Shown here one piece after another: positions 1-8,946 of a stretch of 64,000 bases of DNA. The stretch is from JBCBRD01 sp039819785 (GTDB lineage: Bacteria > Pseudomonadota > Alphaproteobacteria > Rhizobiales > Hyphomicrobiaceae), in the NCBI GenBank assembly GCA_039819785.1, contig JBCBRH010000018.1, forward strand, positions 12,472-76,471. Direction: 5' to 3'. Numbering within the stretch: position 1 is the stretch's first letter; every line of letters starts with the position of its first letter. Under the pieces are notes generated by a model that saw only the letters and a program-made list of their open reading frames with translations, searched no databases and was not told the origin of the DNA. The translations under genes were made by a program, and so were the position numbers.

Positions 1-1
1 T

Positions 2-1201
2 GGGCCTCCTGGACGAGATGTCGATGTGCGCCTGCAGGATGCTCCGATTGGAGACTTGAAGGCGGCGGCAGAAGAATTGAAGTCGATCCTCACGGCCTTC
101 CCTGGCGTCGGAGGCATCGATGATGATGTCCCCTATGGCAAGCAAGAATACGTGTTCGAGTTGACGCCTCGGGGCAACGCGCTCGGCTTCACAGGTCAGT
201 CCGTTGGTCAGCAAATCCGAAACGCATTCGAAGGACGGATCGCGACGCGGTTTGCGCGTGGTGAAGAAGAAATCACGGTGCGCGTGCTGCGGCAGCAGGA
301 TTTGCAAGGACGCGCTGATCTTGAGCGGTTGTACCTGTCGTCACCGACGGGTGAACGGGTTCCTTTGAATGAGATTGTCACGCTGAGCGAACGCAAGACG
401 TTTGCTTTGGTGCAGCGTCGCGATGGCGTTCGGACCGTGGCCGTGACCGCTGATATCGACAGTGATGTCTCCAGCGTCGGAGAAGTCGTCACGCGGCTGA
501 ACACCGAAGTGATGCCGGAGCTCGCCCGCAAATATAACCTGCGTTACGCGTTCAAGGGACGGGCTGATGAGACGGCCAAGTCATTTGCTGATCTGAAGCT
601 CGGCACGGTGATCGGGTTATCGCTGATTTACATTATCCTTGCCTGGGTCTTCGGGCACTACTTCAAGCCACTGGCGGTCATGCTGATCGTTCCGTTCGGG
701 TTCGTCGGGGCTGTGATCGGCCATTATGTGACCGGGTACTCACTGACGATCATATCCATGATCGGGCTGCTTGGGTTGTCGGGCATTCTTGTGAACGACA
801 GCATTGTTCTGGTCAGTCGTATTCAAGAGCGGCTTAAGCGTGGTGAAACACTCGAACAGGCGTCGATCGGCGGTTCGTGTGACCGGTTCCGGGCTGTTTT
901 GTTAACGTCGTTGACGACCATTGGCGGGTTGACGCCGCTGTTGTTTGAAACCAGTCGACAGGCACAGTTTCTCATTCCGATGGCTGTGACCATGGTGTTC
1001 GGCCTTACGGCGGCGACGGTTTTGGTCCTGATCCTCGTTCCGTCGCTGATGGGGATTGGCGGCGATATTGGCCGGACCGTGCGCGGGGGCTGGCGGTTTG
1101 CCTATGGTGACCGGACTTCGCCAACGGTTGGCGACAAAGCTGGCGGCCGCGTTGGCGGCGGCGCACCATCAGGGTCACCCGCACCGGTTCCAGGTGAGTG
1201 A
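2..1201 (+). CDS. RND efflux transporter, C-terminal part (5' truncated)
   Basis: This is the last part of an inner-membrane RND (AcrB/MexB-type) proton-driven efflux pump. The reading frame is open from the first bases of the window, so the start lies upstream. The visible part begins in the second periplasmic porter/docking region (FELTPRGNALGF, then a segment around REETPVR-like strands). It then has a membrane block from about base 590: LGTVIGLSLIYIILAW, a second helix near PLAVMLIVPFGFVGAV, and the family signature GLLGLSGILVNDSIVLV in TM10-11. Two more helices follow, ending LVLILVPSLMGIG. About 45 Gly/Pro-rich cytoplasmic residues close the protein. The substrate cannot be inferred, and the partner adaptor would be upstream. 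The family call is firm. Confidence 0.9.
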   Translation, partial: GPPGRDVDVRLQDAPIGDLKAAAEELKSILTAFPGVGGIDDDVPYGKQEYVFELTPRGNALGFTGQSVGQQIRNAFEGRIATRFARGEEEITVRVLRQQDLQGRADLERLYLSSPTGERVPLNEIVTLSERKTFALVQRRDGVRTVAVTADIDSDVSSVGEVVTRLNTEVMPELARKYNLRYAFKGRADETAKSFADLKLGTVIGLSLIYIILAWVFGHYFKPLAVMLIVPFGFVGAVIGHYVTGYSLTIISMIGLLGLSGILVNDSIVLVSRIQERLKRGETLEQASIGGSCDRFRAVLLTSLTTIGGLTPLLFETSRQAQFLIPMAVTMVFGLTAATVLVLILVPSLMGIGGDIGRTVRGGWRFAYGDRTSPTVGDKAGGRVGGGAPSGSPAPVPGE

Positions 1202-1229
1202 CGCAGTTGGACTGCTTTAACCTGCTTGG

Positions 1230-2006
1230 TCACGATGTGAGGAAGCGTGCGTAGCGATCTATCACCGTGCGCTGGAGACGCGCAGCGTAGTCGGTGAACA
1301 GCGCGTGCGTTGGTTCGATGCGACCGTATGCGGCTTCACACTCATCGTCCAACGGCACGTAGACGATCGGCGTTGCAACCGGGGTGAGATGCGCACCCGG
1401 GCCGGCCTGCAAGGTTGTCAAAATCCCGTGCATCTCGCCTGAGATCGTTGGCCGCGACAGAACCACCATCCGGTATTGGCCATGGCGGTTTGTGATCAGA
1501 TAGGTGTGACCCGATTGGTGTGGGATCGACACGTGCCCCCATTGTGTGAATGCGCTGTCGATGCGGTCCGCCTCACGGAATATGAGTTGTGAGGTCTCGT
1601 CATCCCAGGCGATGGCCGTGCGGTATGCGTAGACGGCGTCGGTTTCGCTGAATGAAGGGCGTAGCGTCAGGTAGCTGCCTTCGATCCAGCTGACGGCGGG
1701 GCGCGCGTACGACCCAAGCGTTTCGGGTGCCAGTCCCAATGCAAGAGACCCGGCGCCGTTGGTGTCGTCCATGGCCACCTGACTTTCGCGCAAGGGAACG
1801 GATAACGCCTCCTCCAGTCTGATCAAGGTCGCCATCGTAAATGGCCGCTTGCCGGACAACGCCTTTTCGAGGGTTGATAGGCTGATCTTCGCATCGGCGG
1901 CGAGTTGCTGACGTGTAATCCGACGGCGGGCTAGTTCCTCGCGAACCCTAAGCGCTGCGCGTCCGTTGGCATCTTCGCTCAGGTGCTGTTCGTGTCGCTC
2001 GCCCAT
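1230..2006 (-). CDS. XRE-family transcriptional regulator
   Basis: A 258-residue DNA-binding protein. An N-terminal helix-turn-helix of the Cro/C1 (XRE) type lies at about residues 20-75 (RITRQQLAADAKISLSTLEK, then GKRPFTMATLIRLEEAL). Residues 85-258 form a separate domain with many aromatic and beta-prone residues; I do not recognise it, and it may bind a ligand. The gene is divergent from the sortase-target gene, with about 315 bp between them that contains a near-perfect 18-bp palindrome. Control of itself or of that neighbour is possible but unproven. The ATG at 2006 gives a short charged leader before the HTH. Confidence 0.75.
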   Translation of the reverse strand: MGERHEQHLSEDANGRAALRVREELARRRITRQQLAADAKISLSTLEKALSGKRPFTMATLIRLEEALSVPLRESQVAMDDTNGAGSLALGLAPETLGSYARPAVSWIEGSYLTLRPSFSETDAVYAYRTAIAWDDETSQLIFREADRIDSAFTQWGHVSIPHQSGHTYLITNRHGQYRMVVLSRPTISGEMHGILTTLQAGPGAHLTPVATPIVYVPLDDECEAAYGRIEPTHALFTDYAARLQRTVIDRYARFLTS

Positions 2007-2321
2007 TGTTCGGTCTTCCGTTTCGTTTCGGTCGTCTTTTCTAACAGGCTGCCCAGGTTCTCTGCCGCTATCGGCATCAGCGTGCGCGTTTTGCGCAGCC
2101 TGGGCTCAACTTCGGCTCAATCCGGCCAACCCGTATCCACGGGTGCGCACATGTGCGGACAAAAACGCCATTGGCGTGGCCGCTTGCACGTCTTGCTGCG
2201 GATGATGGCTGATTTTCGTCGACCAATACGCTCGACCGCTCTGTTTTTTCAGCAAAAAACTTAACGCACATCAAAAGCGATGTCTGGTGTGTGGCCGGGT
2301 CTTTTATGGAGTGAGCTGATT
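2007..2321. other. Divergent intergenic region, XRE regulator / sortase target
   Basis: About 315 bp between two divergently transcribed genes. No convincing coding frame is seen. It must carry both promoters and contains the palindrome at 2143-2160. A Shine-Dalgarno-like GGAGTGAG at 2308-2315 precedes the ATG at 2322. Confidence 0.5.
2143..2160. promoter_or_regulatory. Near-perfect 18-bp palindrome, candidate operator
   Basis: The core CGCACATGTGCG (2146-2157) is a perfect 12-bp palindrome. Two further flanking positions on each side also pair, after one mismatched pair. It lies between the divergent XRE regulator and sortase-target genes, where an operator of a dimeric HTH protein would be expected. 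The binding protein is inferred. Confidence 0.4.
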
Positions 2322-4838
2322 ATGTTGCACGGATTTATGCATGTTTGCGCTTTAGATGAGCGCCTCCGACAGGTGGCAGTTCCAGCGGTCCTGCAAGCTG
2401 GTGTCTGGTTTTTCCGCGCGTGTGTGGTGTTGTTGATTGTCGTTTCGCCGTTGCTTGGGATGGTGCAGGCCGGCCAAGCGTTAGCGTCTCCTGGCGGGAA
2501 GGTGATGCAGCCCAACGAGGCGCGGATGGGGACACTGTTGTTTCGCGCCGAGGCACCGGGTCAATTCATTGAAGCGCCGCGACTTGGGTCGGATATCGAT
2601 ATCTCGGTCAGTGGGCCAACTGCGCGTGGACGTATCACACAGCATTTCACCAACCCGACGGATGGGTGGGTTGAAGCCATTTATGTGATGCCGCTGCCGG
2701 AAGATTCCGCCGTGGATACGTTGCGCATGGTGATCGGCGACAAGGCCATTATCGGCGACATCAAGGAGCGCAAGGAAGCTCGCCTGATCTATGAAGCAGC
2801 CAAGGCGCGCGGGCAGAAGGCTGCCCTGTTAACGCAGGAGCGGCCCAACATCTTTACGCACGAGGTCGCCAACATCGGACCGGGTGAGACGATTGTCGTG
2901 CAAGTTGAATGGCAGCAGACCATTCCGTTTGATGCGAAGGGTTTTGCTTTGCGGATGCCCTTGGTTGTTGCCCCGAGGTTCAATCCCAAGCCGATTGTTC
3001 AGACGGTGGATTTTGATGCGCCGGGCGCTGGCGGGGGTTGGGGGCAGGTCATTGACCCGGTGCCGGATCGGGCGCGGATTTCACCTCCTGTTCTTGATCC
3101 AGCCGAAAACCCTTCGGTTAATCCCGTGACGCTTACGGTTCGGCTGTCGGCGGGCTTTGAGATCGGTGCGCTTGAGAGCCACCATCATGAGGTTGACGTG
3201 GACACGAGCGATCCACAGAGCCGTGTGGTCCGGTTGAAGGCTGGTGCCGAACCAGCGGATCGCGACTTCGAATTGACGTGGGGACCTAAGACGTCCGCGC
3301 TGCCGTCCGTCGGGCTCTTTCGTGAAACGGTCGATGGCAAGGACTACGTTTTGGCATTCGTTACGCCACCTGTTGTTGCGGGTGGTAAAGCCGGGATTGC
3401 TTCCAAAGATGAAGAGGCGGTCTCACCGCGAAAGCCGCGAGAAGTCATTTTTGTGATCGACAATTCCGGTTCCATGGGTGGAGCCTCAATCCGACAAGCG
3501 CGGAAAAGTTTGTTGTTCGGGTTGAAGCGACTGAAGCCGGGTGACCGGTTCAACGTGATCCGCTTTGATAACACGGTGGATCAGGTGTTTGCCCAGCCTG
3601 TGCTGGCGACGACGGCGCATGTGACGCGTGCCATGGCATACGTTCGCGCGATTGCAGCGTCGGGTGGGACCATGATGGTGCCGCCGATGGAGATGGCTCT
3701 TCGTGATCACGGTACCGCGCCGGCTGGTGCTGTCCGTCAGATTGTTTTCCTCACCGATGGCGCGATTGGCAATGAGGCGCAGTTGATGGACATGGTGGCA
3801 TCAAAGCGCGGCCGGTCCCGTGTTTTCATGGTCGGAATTGGTTCAGCGCCGAACTCCTACCTGATGAGCCGGATTGCAGAACTTGGTCGTGGGACATTCC
3901 TGCATATTGGTTCGACGGATCAGGTTCAGGCGCGGATGACGGCCCTTTTCGAGAAGCTTGAAAGCCCGGCGGTGACACAACTGAAGCTCGCCTTTGACGG
4001 AGTGTCCGCGGATGTTACGCCGTCCATGCTGCCAGACCTTTATCGTGGTGAACCATTGGGTGTTGCAGCTCAGGTTTCGGGTACTGTTGGGACCGTTAAG
4101 CTGACCGGACTGATTGGTGAGCAACCTTGGATAGTTGATCTTCCGCTCGACAAGGCTGTGGCGTCGGTTGGGATTTCAAAGCTGTGGGCGCGGCGGAAAA
4201 TTCGCGATGCCGAGATTGCTGCCCGGATCGGTAAGCTGTCGCGCGAGGTATCGGATCGTGAGATTCTTGATCTGGCGTTGACGCATGGATTGATGAGCCG
4301 GCTGACAAGCCTGGTGGCCGTTGAGAAAGAGATCAGCCGGCCAGACGATCAGCCTTTAACGCGTGCTGAAATCCCATTGAACCTGCCAAAGGGCTGGGAC
4401 TTTGAGAAGGTGTTCGGGCCAAGGGATGGCAAGCCGCTTCAACGGGCTGATGGGGAAGGCTCCGGTTCTGAGAAAAAGGCGTTTTTGCCTTTTGATGCGG
4501 ACCGTTTGGGTCAACCGGATGCCTTGTTGGCCGGACGTGGTGCGGCCGGAGTTGGTGCGTCCGGCGCTGCTCCGCAGATGACGCTTAGTATGTTTGCCGG
4601 TGTTGCGAAACTAAACGCGCCGATGAGTGCCCACGTGGCCAGTCTTCGAACACAGTCACGTTCGGTCGTTCTGCCGCAAACGTCGACGGATGCCGAGGTT
4701 CGTATCTGGATCGGGCTGTTCCTGGTGATGCTGTCGGGTGCTTTCTGGATGTGGTCTGCCAATTTCTGGGGTGCTGGGTGGGGAGCTTCCGTTCGGCGGC
4801 CCCACGCCGGGCAGACGCCGCTGCGTACGCGAGGCTGA
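2322..4838 (+). CDS. Marine proteobacterial sortase target protein (VIT and vWA domains)
   Basis: An 838-residue envelope protein. An N-terminal hydrophobic signal (VWFFRACVVLLIVVSPLLG) is followed by a VIT domain (vault/inter-alpha-trypsin type, around AIYVMPLPEDSAVDTLRM). A von Willebrand A domain follows with an intact MIDAS start, FVIDNSGSMGGAS, and FLTDGAIGNE. Near the C-terminus is a sorting signal: LPQTS at residues 784-788, a hydrophobic helix (IWIGLFLVMLSGAFWMW) and an arginine-rich tail. This architecture, directly before a sortase gene, defines the proteobacterial sortase-target family. The TGA is followed one base later by the sortase ATG, so the two are translationally linked. 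I prefer the ATG at 2322 because of its Shine-Dalgarno. An in-frame ATG at 2280 has none. Role: probably a surface or periplasmic adhesion-like protein anchored by the sortase. Confidence 0.9.
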   Translation: MLHGFMHVCALDERLRQVAVPAVLQAGVWFFRACVVLLIVVSPLLGMVQAGQALASPGGKVMQPNEARMGTLLFRAEAPGQFIEAPRLGSDIDISVSGPTARGRITQHFTNPTDGWVEAIYVMPLPEDSAVDTLRMVIGDKAIIGDIKERKEARLIYEAAKARGQKAALLTQERPNIFTHEVANIGPGETIVVQVEWQQTIPFDAKGFALRMPLVVAPRFNPKPIVQTVDFDAPGAGGGWGQVIDPVPDRARISPPVLDPAENPSVNPVTLTVRLSAGFEIGALESHHHEVDVDTSDPQSRVVRLKAGAEPADRDFELTWGPKTSALPSVGLFRETVDGKDYVLAFVTPPVVAGGKAGIASKDEEAVSPRKPREVIFVIDNSGSMGGASIRQARKSLLFGLKRLKPGDRFNVIRFDNTVDQVFAQPVLATTAHVTRAMAYVRAIAASGGTMMVPPMEMALRDHGTAPAGAVRQIVFLTDGAIGNEAQLMDMVASKRGRSRVFMVGIGSAPNSYLMSRIAELGRGTFLHIGSTDQVQARMTALFEKLESPAVTQLKLAFDGVSADVTPSMLPDLYRGEPLGVAAQVSGTVGTVKLTGLIGEQPWIVDLPLDKAVASVGISKLWARRKIRDAEIAARIGKLSREVSDREILDLALTHGLMSRLTSLVAVEKEISRPDDQPLTRAEIPLNLPKGWDFEKVFGPRDGKPLQRADGEGSGSEKKAFLPFDADRLGQPDALLAGRGAAGVGASGAAPQMTLSMFAGVAKLNAPMSAHVASLRTQSRSVVLPQTSTDAEVRIWIGLFLVMLSGAFWMWSANFWGAGWGASVRRPHAGQTPLRTRG

Positions 4839-4839
4839 T

Positions 4840-5562
4840 ATGCCGTTACCGGACACGCCCTTGATGTCCGACCCCGCAACACTCAAGGGCGTTGGGCGCA
4901 AGCTGACTGAAATGCCCGGGCAGCCAAAGCGGCGGTTCGCTGCCGCATTGCCCGGCGCAACGTGGTCAATGGTTTGCGCTCCTTGGCGGCGATCGTGGTT
5001 TTCCCCGCGTCGCGCGATCGCCGCCATTCTTCTTCTCACCGGCCTTATTGCGTTTGGTCAGGGCGTCTTCATTTTTGCAAAGGCGTCCCTTGCGCAAATC
5101 CTATTGGAACGCGCGTTTGAGCAAACGCTGTCGACGGGCAAGCCGGTCAAGCCGTGGTCGTGGGCCGATACATGGCCGGTTGCGCGGGTTCGCGTTGCAC
5201 GGCTCCATGCGGAGGCAATTGCGCTTAATGGAGCCAGTGGCCAGGCGCTCGCATTTGGGCCGGGGCATCTGCCAAACACGCCGGAGCCGGGTGAACCGGG
5301 CATGGCGGTTTATGCGGCGCACCGCGATACCCACTTTGCGTTTCTGCGAGATGTGGTCGTCGGCGATATCATTCGGGTACAGAGGCAGGACGGACAATCT
5401 TTTACATTCGTTGTTCGTGAGACCCGTGTGGCGCCGTTCGATGCAGCTCATCTTGCGCCTGACCGTCCCGGTGTCTGGATTGCGTTGACGACCTGCTGGC
5501 CGTTCGATGCGCAATTCCACGGTCCGGAGCGGTTCATCGTTGAGGCTGAGTTGTTGGGTTAA
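4840..5562 (+). CDS. Class GN sortase
   Basis: A 240-residue membrane-anchored transpeptidase that should cleave the LPQTS motif of the preceding protein and join it to an acceptor in the envelope. A transmembrane anchor lies at about residues 48-70 (IAAILLLTGLIAFGQGVFIF). The catalytic triad is visible: His161 in AHRDTHFAF, Cys219 in the TLxTC-like LTTC, and Arg231 in PERFIV. The ATG at 4840 is one base after the upstream stop and has GAGG five bases before it. A longer frame opens upstream but would run into the substrate gene. Sortases are rare in Gram-negative bacteria, and this type normally occurs with a single dedicated substrate, as here. Confidence 0.92.
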   Translation: MPLPDTPLMSDPATLKGVGRKLTEMPGQPKRRFAAALPGATWSMVCAPWRRSWFSPRRAIAAILLLTGLIAFGQGVFIFAKASLAQILLERAFEQTLSTGKPVKPWSWADTWPVARVRVARLHAEAIALNGASGQALAFGPGHLPNTPEPGEPGMAVYAAHRDTHFAFLRDVVVGDIIRVQRQDGQSFTFVVRETRVAPFDAAHLAPDRPGVWIALTTCWPFDAQFHGPERFIVEAELLG

Positions 5563-5586
5563 TGCGTGTTGGGCGTCATTCGAGGT

Positions 5587-5617
5587 CAGGGCATTAAGGT
5601 GAGGCGAGGGCATTAAG
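5587..5617. repeat. Short direct repeat AGGGCATTAAGG
   Basis: Two copies of AGGGCATTAAGG lie about 18 bp apart just downstream of the sortase gene. The second runs into the stop of the convergent TctC-like gene. There is no U-tract or obvious hairpin; it could be a small duplication. Confidence 0.4.
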
Positions 5618-6695
5618 GCCGAAGAAGCTCAAGCGACATTCTCCAGCGTGCGTGTTTTTCTTTCTCGGCAACCCAGAATTCGCGCAGATCATTGCCCGTG
5701 ATGAAGTCACCTTGCAGGCTGTTCTTCTTGCGATAGCCCTGCCACTCTGGCCCTTTGAAAATATCCTCGAACAATTCAACGTAATAGACGCGGGCCTGTT
5801 CAGGCATCGCCTCCGGGGCAACGACTGAGCGTTGCATGAAATAATGGAAACTCATGCCGGTTTCCTTGAGGGTGGGTGTGCGCAGGTACTGCTGCAGCCG
5901 TTTCGGTGTGATGGCGACAATGGGTTTCGTGGTGCCGGCGCTGTGGAACGCTGATTGCTCGGCCGGGTTATTCACGGTTGAGTCTGCCCGCTTCTCGGCG
6001 AGATCCTTGGCAACGGCGCCACCGCCTTTGCGTGCCACGTAAGTCATGTTCAAGGCGTACTGCGTGTTCAGGAAATCAGTCAGCAGGTTGTCTTCGCCGC
6101 CGGTACCGGTGCCGGACATTGTCCAGTCTTTGCCCTTGGCCCTGGCGGCCTTGAGAAAGTCTTCGAACGTCTTGATGTCGGCACGGTCGGAGTGGACCCA
6201 CAACACGAATGTATCGTTTGCCAGGCGACCGATTGGGGTGAGCTTTGAGATATCGACACCGATATCGGGGTAATTGAGTGGCGCGGTATAAAAGCTGTTC
6301 AAGGTGAACATCAGTGTGTGCGCGTCGCCCTTCAAGCCGTCGATGGATTTCAGGGCATCTGCGCCTGAGCGGCCCGAAACATTCACCACTTTGATGTCCG
6401 GCAGATCTGGCCTGTAGGTCTTCATCAGTTTCGATAAGAACCGAACCGCTTTGTCCGCACCGCCACCTTTTCCGGCCATGACAATGAATTGGATCGGCTT
6501 TGTTGGTTTCCAGGCTGCTTGAACTGGTGGCGCAGCGGCTATGATCGCGACGCCGGCTGCGAGCGCGATCGCGGCGAATGTGGTCCAAGCGGCCCATGTT
6601 GTTTGGAGGCCGGACTGTGGTGTCTTCCCGTGAGATCGAAAGGGTGAATTCTGGTGTGATCTGTCGCCTGTCAGGTGGTGTGTGCGCGCTTCCAT
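5613..6695 (-). CDS. TctC/Bug-family tricarboxylate-type solute-binding protein
   Basis: A 360-residue periplasmic binding protein of the Bug/TctC family, which captures carboxylates or similar small acids for a TctAB membrane pair. A hydrophobic signal segment lies at about residues 36-60, ending PPVQAAW. The mature domain starts KPIQFIVMAGKGGGADKAVR and contains the family's two-lobe hallmarks: NVSGRSGADALKSI, then GTGTGGEDNLLTDFL. No tctA or tctB gene is nearby, so it is an orphan receptor. Bug proteins are often orphans and may serve distant permeases or sensing. The long N-terminal leader before the hydrophobic core suggests a start further in. Confidence 0.8.
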   Translation of the reverse strand: MEARTHHLTGDRSHQNSPFRSHGKTPQSGLQTTWAAWTTFAAIALAAGVAIIAAAPPVQAAWKPTKPIQFIVMAGKGGGADKAVRFLSKLMKTYRPDLPDIKVVNVSGRSGADALKSIDGLKGDAHTLMFTLNSFYTAPLNYPDIGVDISKLTPIGRLANDTFVLWVHSDRADIKTFEDFLKAARAKGKDWTMSGTGTGGEDNLLTDFLNTQYALNMTYVARKGGGAVAKDLAEKRADSTVNNPAEQSAFHSAGTTKPIVAITPKRLQQYLRTPTLKETGMSFHYFMQRSVVAPEAMPEQARVYYVELFEDIFKGPEWQGYRKKNSLQGDFITGNDLREFWVAEKEKHARWRMSLELLRP

Positions 6696-6887
6696 CGGTG
6701 TTTCGTCCCTTTGCCGTTGGTCTGACCGGGCTTCAAGTTTTTGTTTTTATCGATGAGCGAGAAAAAAATGGCGGCACCGTGTTTTCCACGACGCCGCTGC
6801 TGTCGACTTGCCTGATCCGCATTCAGTCCGGACATCCGTCTTTTCGGCTTTCCAAATTGTCAGGCCCATGGGTGCCACTCCAGTGGC

Positions 6888-8534
6888 TTATTCTGAAATC
6901 CAGACCTCAACGCGGCGGTTAAAGCGGCGGCCGTCTTCGACGTCGTTGCAGGCGACCGGCGCAAGTTCAGAGAATGCGTGTGTTTGCAGTTTCAGTCCCG
7001 CCAGCTGTTCGTTGTTTTCTGATAGCAGCGCGGTTTGAACAGCCTGGGCGCGTTGGCGCGAGAGGTTCAAATTCAGCGGGAAGGCGCCGATGGAGTCTGC
7101 ATACCCGACTAGGTGGACCGTCTTGCCCTTGTAGCTTCGCTGGTTGAGCAACTCACGCAGGCGCTTCACGTCGGCCAGGGCTTTGTTGTCGAGTTGGGAT
7201 ACGCCGGTTTGAAAACGTAGTGTCACGGACAAGCGTTCTGCGGTTCTCAGGGTGGAAATCATGTTGCGCATCAGCGGCATGTCGAAGTCTTCCTGCGACG
7301 CGGTCAATGCAAATGCGATGCGGGCGGACTGGTCAATAAACGGCAGCGCATAAGGTGCCTGGTCGATAAAGTTGGAAGCCGTCACGATTGGCTGAGCTTC
7401 TTTCGAAAGCGCGAAATTCAGCAGCCCGCTGGCCAAGGTGTCGTCCGGCTGGCCCACTGTATAAAGGTAAAGGCGGCGGGTCAGAGGATACTCCTCCGTT
7501 TTCATCGCAAAGCGGCTGGGTTTTGAAATCATTCCGCATGAGGTTTCGATGTTTACCGCCTTGGCATTGCGCTGGTAGGCGATCCCGACGACGCCGATGC
7601 CGAAAGGATCGCGGGCAACTCTGTCAGCTTGTTCCGAGTGGTTTGCCGTGCGTGTCGCGTTATCCAACATTTCGACTTGATTGGGCTGGAGGACCAAGGA
7701 TTTGAAGGTGTCGAATGTTTCGGAATCAGAGGTCGGCGCGTAGACGTTGATTTTGCCAGGGGGAAGGCCAAGTTGGCCCCAGTCGGTGATCTGTCCGGAA
7801 AAGATCTGTGCGATTTGACCCAGTGGTAACGCGACGGCTGGGTTGTCTTCGGAGACAATCACCAAAAGCCCGTCGATACCGATGATGTGTTCATGGCTTG
7901 GCGCACGCATATTGCCGAGGCCCGCCCTGGACAGGTTTACGACTTCGGCATTGCCAATGGGTCGAGAGGACATGCCGATTTGGGCTGCCCCAGTTCGAAG
8001 CGATTCGAATGACGTCGAAGACCCGTAACGCGCAAGTGAGATTTCGGCGACCTCCCGGTCGGTGGCGTCGGCCAGCTTGAATGTCACGTCGAGCGGGTTT
8101 TCACCCACCACCTGCGTGGTCGTCAGATTGTTGCGCGCTGCATACGACTGGATCAGAGATGGCATCAGCTGGTTGCCGATGGTGTTTGAACCGGCGATTT
8201 TTATCGTGCCGGATGAGCCGGAGAAAAGTGCAGCGACTGAGACGGGGGCTGACAGTGGACCCGTCGGACAGTTTGCTCCGATACAATCAAACCGCGACGC
8301 ATCCAGAGACATGGTGCCGAGGGTGTCTGAGAAGATTGTATATTTTACCATGTCGTAGGCTTTTAGCTCGCCTTGGACCTGGAACCCGCCACCCTTCATG
8401 CGCAGTGTGATCTCGTCGGCGACGGATGCCGTCGAAGCAAGGGTTATCATCAAGGCTGTCGCAGCAATTCGTCGTAACGCCCTTTTTGATCTTGATGGCG
8501 CAGTCATTGGTCTGGCGGTCCTTGTCAACATCAC
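6888..8534 (-). CDS. PstS-like substrate-binding domain fused to OmpA domain
   Basis: A 548-residue exported protein. A signal peptide at about residues 15-40 is followed by a lead-in domain (EITLRMKGGGFQVQGELKAY). A PstS/SBP-like domain follows, with the typical start IKIAGSNTIGNQLMPSLIQ, the anion-binding style GMSSRPI, and GIDGLLVIVSEDNP. The C-terminal ~120 residues are an OmpA-like peptidoglycan-binding domain, with the pattern VHLVGYADSIGAFPLNLNLS followed by RRFNRRVEVWISE. The fusion would fix a phosphate-binding-type module to the cell wall, which suits scavenging or sensing more than feeding a PstCA permease; none is present here. A perfect 6-bp inverted repeat (GCCACT/AGTGGC) follows the stop, but no U-tract. 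Confidence 0.85.
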   Translation of the reverse strand: MMLTRTARPMTAPSRSKRALRRIAATALMITLASTASVADEITLRMKGGGFQVQGELKAYDMVKYTIFSDTLGTMSLDASRFDCIGANCPTGPLSAPVSVAALFSGSSGTIKIAGSNTIGNQLMPSLIQSYAARNNLTTTQVVGENPLDVTFKLADATDREVAEISLARYGSSTSFESLRTGAAQIGMSSRPIGNAEVVNLSRAGLGNMRAPSHEHIIGIDGLLVIVSEDNPAVALPLGQIAQIFSGQITDWGQLGLPPGKINVYAPTSDSETFDTFKSLVLQPNQVEMLDNATRTANHSEQADRVARDPFGIGVVGIAYQRNAKAVNIETSCGMISKPSRFAMKTEEYPLTRRLYLYTVGQPDDTLASGLLNFALSKEAQPIVTASNFIDQAPYALPFIDQSARIAFALTASQEDFDMPLMRNMISTLRTAERLSVTLRFQTGVSQLDNKALADVKRLRELLNQRSYKGKTVHLVGYADSIGAFPLNLNLSRQRAQAVQTALLSENNEQLAGLKLQTHAFSELAPVACNDVEDGRRFNRRVEVWISE

Positions 8535-8946
8535 GGTCGCTTACTCGTTTCAAGGTTGCTTTGATCGGATGGGTTGGCTTGGTCGTTGGGTTGGTTCGAT
8601 GGTGAGCGGTCTGATGGTGGGCTTGTTCTCGAGTGACGCTTGTTGGTTCAAGGCTCAACGTCTGAACCGTAACTCAGGGATCGTGTAAGGTCTGGTGGCG
8701 GTTTTGGTCTGAGAGTGGCTTGCCGTACGCATGGGACGGGATGAGGGCGCCTTGTCGGCTTGTGGAATCCACCGGCCGTGAGCTGGCGGCCCCCAACCGG
8801 ACCGAAGCGTCGTCGGCTGCGCCACAACATGCTGGACGGGTGCCGGACTGGCGGCCTTTGGAATGGACGAATGTGCAGATTTCAGCGCTGGCCGAAGTCG
8901 AGTCTGGCAATCCATCCAAGTCGATGTCATTTGTATGATCCCCCGA
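8535..8946. other. Intergenic region, no gene seen
   Basis: About 410 bp between two minus-strand genes. Short frames exist on both strands, but none has a credible ribosome site or protein-like composition. It presumably carries the promoter of the PstS-OmpA gene. I see no strong hairpin. Confidence 0.4.

Noticed and set aside
6874..6887. Inverted repeat GCCACT/AGTGGC after the PstS-OmpA stop as a terminator
   Set aside because: The loop is only two bases and no U-tract follows, so termination is not supported.
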